Assembly (NCBI GenBank): GCA_030590405.1
Contig: JAUUYO010000136.1
Span: 1 to 9,480 of the forward strand
Origin: Kangiellaceae bacterium
GTDB lineage: Bacteria > Pseudomonadota > Gammaproteobacteria > Enterobacterales > Kangiellaceae
Direction: 5' to 3'
DNA: 9,480 nt
A program made the translations under genes and the position numbers. Positions 4,827 to 9,480 of this stretch are shown in pieces. The notes beneath the pieces were generated by a model. It searched no databases. It was not told the origin of the DNA and was given only the letters and a program-made list of their open reading frames with translations. Position 1 is the stretch's first letter. Each line of letters opens with the position of its first letter.

Positions 4827-6242
4827 ATGAATCCATCTGCCAATCAATCAAGTACGGCGATTAAACGAAAACCTTCAAGAGCTAAAAAAATATTGATCCC
4901 CATCGGTATTATTCTTACCGGTATCGTTTTGTTTGTTTTTATGGGAGCAATGGCGCCAAAACCTCAAAAAAAAGCAATCGTTAGTAAAGCGCCATTAGTT
5001 GATGTGATCGAAGTGACAAAAGGTAAAGTTATTTTTGAAATTGAATCGCAAGGCAGTATTTCACCCAGAACAGAAACTACGCTAGTTTCAGAAGTTTCTG
5101 GTCAGATAAAAACGGTTTCCGCTAAATTTGTAGTCGGTGGATTTTTTAGCAAAGGTGAACAATTAATAGAAATCGACCCTATCAGTTATGAAGTTGCACT
5201 TTTGCAGGCACAGGCTCGGCTTGATGGAGCTAGCGCAAAGTTGGTTGAAGAGCGCGCGAGAGGAAAGCAAGCGGAAAAAGAATGGAGTTTAACTGGCCGT
5301 TCAAAAAAGAATGCGCCTATTCTGGCGTTAAGAAAACCGCAGTTACAACAAGCGCAAGCCGATGTAAAGGCTGCTGAAGCGGATGTGAAAAGCGCACAAA
5401 TTAAATTACAGCGTACAAAAATTATCGCGCCATATGATGCGATGTTAAAAGCGAAAATGGTTGATATTGGCCAATATGTGACTACCGGTACGCAGCTAGC
5501 GACGACATTTGCTGTTGATTACGCAGAGATAAGATTGCCGATTAAAGAGCAAGATTTGGCTTATATTGATATTCCCGCGATGGGACAAGTTAATCAGGTT
5601 GGCAGCCAGGTTGAATTATCCAACGTACAAGGCGGAAAAATCAACAAGTGGTCGACTTTTATTACTCGTTCGGAGGGCGTTGTCGATCTTTCCAGTCGAG
5701 TTAATTATGTGGTTGCACAAATTCAAGATCCTTATGGGTTATTGTCACAAACTGGTTACGCAACATCTATTCCTATGGGAACTTTTGTTAAAGCAAAAAT
5801 CATTGGCATAGAAACTTCAAACGTGATCGCTATTCCTCGCAAAGCTGTTCGAGGGGCTAACAAGATTTATCTTATCGATGAAAATAGAAAACTCAATATT
5901 ATTGAAGTTGATATTTTAAGAAGTGATTCTAAGAATATTTATATTTCCGCAGGACTTAATGGCGGCGAGCAAATCGTATTAACAAAACTGGCTACCGCAG
6001 TGAGTGGCATGACTCTGAGACTGCCAGGTGATCCTGTGACACCGTTGAATGATAATGAGTTAAACAAACCGGAAGAAGCTGATGGTTCGGCTAGCAATAA
6101 AACCAGAGTTGCAGCAAAAGGAACTCCAGTATTAGAGAATGGAGAGAGTGAAGAAAATGAAGAGAATGGAGAGAAGTCGGATAAAAGCCTCGATAAAGCT
6201 AAAGACAAAGAAGCATCGGTAAAAGAAAGAGGTAGCCTGTAA
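4827..6242 (+). CDS. RND efflux periplasmic adaptor subunit (HlyD/MFP family)
   Basis: This 471-residue adaptor would bridge an inner-membrane RND pump and an outer-membrane channel. Residues 1-21 are basic and cytoplasmic, and 22-43 form a membrane anchor (ILIPIGIILTGIVLFVFMGAM); there is no lipobox, so it is anchored by the helix rather than by lipid. The two halves of the lipoyl-like domain are at about 84-117 (LVSEVSGQI...GEQLIEIDP) and 197-222 (TKIIAPYDAML...DIGQYVTTG), with the alpha-hairpin of about 120-196 between them. The beta-barrel begins near 232 and the membrane-proximal domain near 333. From about 405 to 471 there is an unusual low-complexity tail rich in Glu, Lys, Asn and Ser. 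The start has only a weak GGAA about 10 bases upstream. The TAA stop shares its last A with the ATG of the pump gene, indicating coupled translation. The exported substrate cannot be read from the sequence. Confidence 0.92.
   Translation: MNPSANQSSTAIKRKPSRAKKILIPIGIILTGIVLFVFMGAMAPKPQKKAIVSKAPLVDVIEVTKGKVIFEIESQGSISPRTETTLVSEVSGQIKTVSAKFVVGGFFSKGEQLIEIDPISYEVALLQAQARLDGASAKLVEERARGKQAEKEWSLTGRSKKNAPILALRKPQLQQAQADVKAAEADVKSAQIKLQRTKIIAPYDAMLKAKMVDIGQYVTTGTQLATTFAVDYAEIRLPIKEQDLAYIDIPAMGQVNQVGSQVELSNVQGGKINKWSTFITRSEGVVDLSSRVNYVVAQIQDPYGLLSQTGYATSIPMGTFVKAKIIGIETSNVIAIPRKAVRGANKIYLIDENRKLNIIEVDILRSDSKNIYISAGLNGGEQIVLTKLATAVSGMTLRLPGDPVTPLNDNELNKPEEADGSASNKTRVAAKGTPVLENGESEENEENGEKSDKSLDKAKDKEASVKERGSL
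6134..6174 (+). repeat. In-frame 14-bp direct repeat within the adaptor tail
   Basis: AGAGAATGGAGAGA occurs at 6134-6147 and again at 6161-6174, 27 bases (nine codons) apart. It encodes the repeated Glu-Asn-Gly-Glu in the acidic tail. An exact multiple of three keeps the frame, so copy-number change here would lengthen or shorten the tail without disrupting it. Confidence 0.6.
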
Positions 6243-9200
6243 TGGTTAAGGAAAAATTAACTGGGATCATTGCCTGGTTTGCAAAAAATCCGGTCGCTGC
6301 CAATCTATTAATGATCAGTATTTTTCTGATGGGCGCATTTTCTTATTCGACGATTAATAAAAAAATGTTTCCTGAATTTAACCCCAACACCATATCGATT
6401 GTCGTTCCGCATTTAGGTGCTGCTCCCGAAGAAGTTGAAAAATCTGTCATTTTGAAAGTTGAAGAAGCGATAGAAAATATTGAAGGCATTAAACGAATGA
6501 CTTCTTTTGCTTTTGAAGGCCAGGGTAGAGTGAGTCTGGAATTGCAATCAGGTTATTCGATGTCAGAAAAACTTGATGAAGTACAAATGCAAGTCGATGC
6601 CATTACCACTTTTCCAAGCCAGACAGAAAAGCCCATTATTAGCAAAGTAGAATTTCAGGGAAATGTGTTGTGGGTGTCTGTTTACGGAAGTATGGACCGA
6701 AAAAACCGCCAGCAACTCGCGCAACTAGTTCGAGATGAAATCATGGCGTTGCCCGAGGTTAATATTGCTGAGCTTGTTGGTAATCGAGATTACGAAATCA
6801 GTATCGAAGTCTCAGAGTTTAAATTAAAAAAATATGGACTGTCTTTTGATGAAATAGCGAGGGCTGTTAGAAACTCATCTGTTGACTTACCGGGGGGAAC
6901 GATAAAAACAGAAGGCGGCGATATTCTTTTAAGAACTAAAGGACAAGCTTATACCGGGGAGGAATACGGTAGTTTAGTGGTCCAGACTAATCCTGACGGT
7001 ACCAGACTATTACTTCGTGACATTGCCAACGTGATTGATGGATTTGTCGAAAGTGAAGGTTTTGCTCGTTTCGATGGTGAGCCAACCTCCAGTATTAGAG
7101 TTAAATCAACCGGTGACCAAAATGATTTAAAAATTGCAGCAGCCGTTAAAAAATATATCAAGAAAAAACAAAAGGCACTTCCTGAAGGTGTTAAATTAAG
7201 TGTTTGGGGAGACTCTTCTTTTTATCTAAATGCTAGATTAGATATGATGATCGACAATATGCTGATGGGTGCATTTTTAGTTTTTATTATTTTAGCCTTG
7301 TTCTTGAAATTTCGAATTGCATTTTGGGTCATGATGGGGATCCCGGTATGTTTTCTGGGAGCTTTTATTGTTATGCCATTGCTGGGGGACTGGTCGGTTT
7401 CTATTAATTTATTAAGTCTGTTCGCATTTATTATGGTGCTGGGTATTGTGGTCGATGATGCAATTGTTATTGGCGAAAGTATTTATTCTGAAATACAAGA
7501 GAAAGGTCATACGACTAACAATGTGATTCGAGGAACCCACCGAGTTTCGATCCCTGCTACTTTTGGCGTTTTAACCACAATTGCAGCTTTTACTCCCTTG
7601 TTGATGATTGATGCAAGCTTTGCTGCGTTTTTCCGTGCGATAGCCATTGTTGTTAGCGCCTGTTTGGTTTTTTCTCTGATTGAATCTAAGTGGATTTTAC
7701 CTGCTCATTTAGCCCACATGAAATATGCGCCTTTTGATCCAGATAACGCCAATATTTTAGAAAAAATACAAGCGAAATTTAAGCGCTGGCTAGAACATAT
7801 TATCCAGGATAAATACAAACCGTTAGTCGAAAAAGCAATAAAAAACCGTTACAACACGATGGCAATATTTGTCGCAATATTATTTGTTTCTTTTGGATTA
7901 TTGAGTAGTAGCTTGGTAAAGGTCGAAGTTTTTCCGAATATCCCAAGTGATTTTATTCAGGGAAATTTAACGATGGTTGATGGTTCTTCCGTCAGCCAAA
8001 GAAATGCAGCACTAGACAGAATTATGAAAGCAGCCAATAAAATTGCAAAAGAGCATATTCAAGAGGATGGACGTTCCATTGTTCAACACACGATGTTGTT
8101 TACTAATGGCGATACTGGCGGCGGTTTTTTAATGGAATTAACAAAACCAGAGGAGCGAGAACTCACTTCCTTTGACGTTGTGGATATCTGGCGAGAAAGC
8201 GTTGGCGAATTGCCTGGAGCCAAAGACTTTCAGTTTTTTGCCGGGACAAATGCCGGTGGTGGCGCTGCGCTAGAATTTCAGCTCGTCGGGCAAAACAACG
8301 AACAGCTAGATGAAGCTTCAAGAGAACTGGAAGAAAAATTAACAGAATATGACGGTGTGTTTGATATTCGAAATTCTTTTAGCAGTGGCAGTCAGGAAAT
8401 TCAGCTTAAGATTAAGCCAGAAGCCGAGGTGCTCGGATTGACCTTAACTAATCTTGGCCGTCAGGTCAGGCAGGCTTTTTACGGTGAAGAAGCCCAGCGC
8501 ATTCAACGTGGACGCGACGAATTGAAAGTGATGGTTCGATACCCTGAGTCAGAAAGGCGTTCAATATCGGATTTGGAAAATATGTGGATCCGGACTCCAG
8601 CGGGGGAAGAGGTGCCTTTTTATCAAGTGGCAGATGTGGAAATCGGCACAGGTTTTTCCAGTATTACTAGAGTGAATCAAAAACGTTCCATTACTATTTC
8701 GGCGGATATTGATCCCAACAAAGTGGAGTCGAGAAAAGTCGTTACTGAAATTAATGAAACAGTGATCCCAGAGATATTGACAAAATATCCCAGTGTTCAA
8801 TATGGTATTGAAGGTGCGAGTAAAGATCAGCAGGATTTCTTAAATCAATTGATGTGGGCATTTCTAGGCGCGTTAGCAATGATCTATTGTTTAATAGCCA
8901 TCCCCACACGCTCTTATTTGCAACCGATCGTGATTATGTCTGTTATACCCTTTGGATTAATTGGCGCAATTATTGGTCATTTTTTGTTATCGAAATCACT
9001 TAATATGCTTTCCATGTATGGCATTATCGCGCTTACAGGTGTAGTGGTTAATGATAGTTTGATTATGGTTGATTTCATTAACAAAGCGAGAAAACAAGGG
9101 ACCCGTGTAGTTGACGCAGTTATTCAATCGGGAACCAAACGATTCAGGGCGATCTTATTAACTTCGCTAACCACCTTTTTTGGGGTATTACCGATTTATT

Positions 9201-9400
9201 TCGAAACAAGCCTGCAAGCGCAGTTTGTTATTCCTATGGCCATCTCAATCGGCTTTGGTATTATGTTTGCAACGGTTATTACTTTGTTTCTGATCCCCTG
9301 TCTTTATATGATTTTAGAAGATTTTAAAGCATGGGTGAAAAGAAAGGTTGAACGGATTAAAGAGCTATTATTTGGCCATAAAAAAATTGAGTCTAAATAG
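6242..9400 (+). CDS. RND-family efflux pump, inner-membrane permease (AcrB-like)
   Basis: This 1052-residue proton-driven pump has the normal length for AcrB-type RND transporters. TM1 is near residues 10-32. The first periplasmic loop (about 40-335) contains the porter-domain stretch MFPEFNPNTISIVVPHLGAAPEEVE. TM2-TM6 lie at about 336-490, and TM7 near 540-557 is followed by the second large loop (about 560-865). TM8-TM12 lie at about 868-1025. TM4 carries GIVVDDAIVIGE with Asp405 and Asp406, equivalent to the proton-relay Asp407/Asp408 of AcrB. In TM10 the position of AcrB Lys940 is taken by Asn937, followed by Asp938 (GVVVNDSLIMVDF). The ATG overlaps the adaptor stop by one base and has AAGAGGT (6227-6233) 8 bases upstream. 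An outer-membrane partner must be encoded elsewhere or at a distance. It belongs to the broad multidrug (HAE-like) side of the superfamily rather than the heavy-metal CusA group, judged by motifs; the substrate is unknown. Confidence 0.94.
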   Translation: MVKEKLTGIIAWFAKNPVAANLLMISIFLMGAFSYSTINKKMFPEFNPNTISIVVPHLGAAPEEVEKSVILKVEEAIENIEGIKRMTSFAFEGQGRVSLELQSGYSMSEKLDEVQMQVDAITTFPSQTEKPIISKVEFQGNVLWVSVYGSMDRKNRQQLAQLVRDEIMALPEVNIAELVGNRDYEISIEVSEFKLKKYGLSFDEIARAVRNSSVDLPGGTIKTEGGDILLRTKGQAYTGEEYGSLVVQTNPDGTRLLLRDIANVIDGFVESEGFARFDGEPTSSIRVKSTGDQNDLKIAAAVKKYIKKKQKALPEGVKLSVWGDSSFYLNARLDMMIDNMLMGAFLVFIILALFLKFRIAFWVMMGIPVCFLGAFIVMPLLGDWSVSINLLSLFAFIMVLGIVVDDAIVIGESIYSEIQEKGHTTNNVIRGTHRVSIPATFGVLTTIAAFTPLLMIDASFAAFFRAIAIVVSACLVFSLIESKWILPAHLAHMKYAPFDPDNANILEKIQAKFKRWLEHIIQDKYKPLVEKAIKNRYNTMAIFVAILFVSFGLLSSSLVKVEVFPNIPSDFIQGNLTMVDGSSVSQRNAALDRIMKAANKIAKEHIQEDGRSIVQHTMLFTNGDTGGGFLMELTKPEERELTSFDVVDIWRESVGELPGAKDFQFFAGTNAGGGAALEFQLVGQNNEQLDEASRELEEKLTEYDGVFDIRNSFSSGSQEIQLKIKPEAEVLGLTLTNLGRQVRQAFYGEEAQRIQRGRDELKVMVRYPESERRSISDLENMWIRTPAGEEVPFYQVADVEIGTGFSSITRVNQKRSITISADIDPNKVESRKVVTEINETVIPEILTKYPSVQYGIEGASKDQQDFLNQLMWAFLGALAMIYCLIAIPTRSYLQPIVIMSVIPFGLIGAIIGHFLLSKSLNMLSMYGIIALTGVVVNDSLIMVDFINKARKQGTRVVDAVIQSGTKRFRAILLTSLTTFFGVLPIYFETSLQAQFVIPMAISIGFGIMFATVITLFLIPCLYMILEDFKAWVKRKVERIKELLFGHKKIESK

Positions 9401-9402
9401 AC

Positions 9403-9420
9403 TAATCAATCGATTGATTA
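9403..9420. promoter_or_regulatory. 18-bp perfect palindrome just after the RND operon
   Basis: TAATCAATCGATTGATTA is exactly self-complementary and starts two bases after the pump stop codon. No T-tract follows, so it does not look like a standard intrinsic terminator. It sits about 20 bases before a possible next start codon and may be an operator for that gene or a weak transcript end. Confidence 0.45.
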
Positions 9421-9438
9421 AATAGAAGGGTTCTTTGC

Positions 9439-9480
9439 ATGAGTTGTGTGAGCCTTTTTAGTATTTCGCGTCAATGCGCC
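9439..9480 (+). CDS. Possible start of a further gene, cut by the window edge
   Basis: An ATG at 9439 is preceded by AAGGG (9426-9430) with 8-base spacing and stays open for 14 codons to the window end (MSCVSLFSISRQCA). This is too short to identify. The ribosome-site spacing is the only positive support, and a chance open stretch is quite possible. Confidence 0.3.
   Translation, partial: MSCVSLFSISRQCA

Noticed and set aside
5566..5811. Alternate-frame open stretch inside the adaptor gene
   Set aside because: It lies fully within a conserved coding region in another frame with no supporting features.
6242..9400. Heavy-metal efflux (CusA/CzcA-type) identity for the pump
   Set aside because: I saw no CusA-like methionine-rich pattern, and the TM4 and N-terminal motifs fit the multidrug-type side of the family better.
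9403..9420. Rho-independent terminator of the RND operon
   Set aside because: The dyad is perfect, but it is AT-rich in the stem and is not followed by a run of T on the plus strand.

Overview
The window looks like chromosome from an AT-leaning gammaproteobacterium, probably marine. The evidence is a two-domain type GlnE, a TorF-family porin beside amtB-glnK, a CHCC zinc-finger mini-protein and an RND efflux pair, all with similar codon use and no sign of a mobile element. Genus cannot be fixed from the sequence alone.

Layout. 1-1362 (+) is the C-terminal half of glnE, running in from the left edge. 1363-1667 is non-coding between convergent genes and contains repeat-like sequence with several stem-loops. 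1668-4118 (-) holds, in transcription order, glnK, amtB and a TorF-like outer-membrane porin. 4119-4446 is a divergent control region with a good sigma-54 promoter and NtrC-type sites pointing toward glnK. 4447-4620 (+) is a 57-codon CHCC zinc-finger gene. 4621-4826 carries two strong palindromic elements. 4827-9400 (+) is a two-gene RND efflux operon (periplasmic adaptor and inner-membrane pump) whose stop and start codons overlap by one base. 9401-9480 has an 18-bp perfect palindrome and what may be the first 14 codons of another gene.

How the genes fit together. GlnE (adenylylates and deadenylylates glutamine synthetase), GlnK (PII sensor) and AmtB (ammonium channel blocked by GlnK) form a nitrogen-status module. 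The sigma-54/NtrC signals upstream of glnK fit induction under nitrogen limitation. The porin downstream of amtB may belong to the same response, for example as an outer-membrane route for small nitrogen compounds, but that is inferred from position only. The RND pair is a separate export system. Its upstream region holds four AATGTA/TACATT half-sites placed symmetrically about one centre, the strongest unexplained signal in the window and a likely repressor operator. No regulator gene and no TolC-type outer-membrane partner are present here.

No rRNA, tRNA, CRISPR array, insertion sequence or prophage gene was seen. No clearly new multi-gene system was found. The points of most interest are regulatory DNA and a porin of unknown role.
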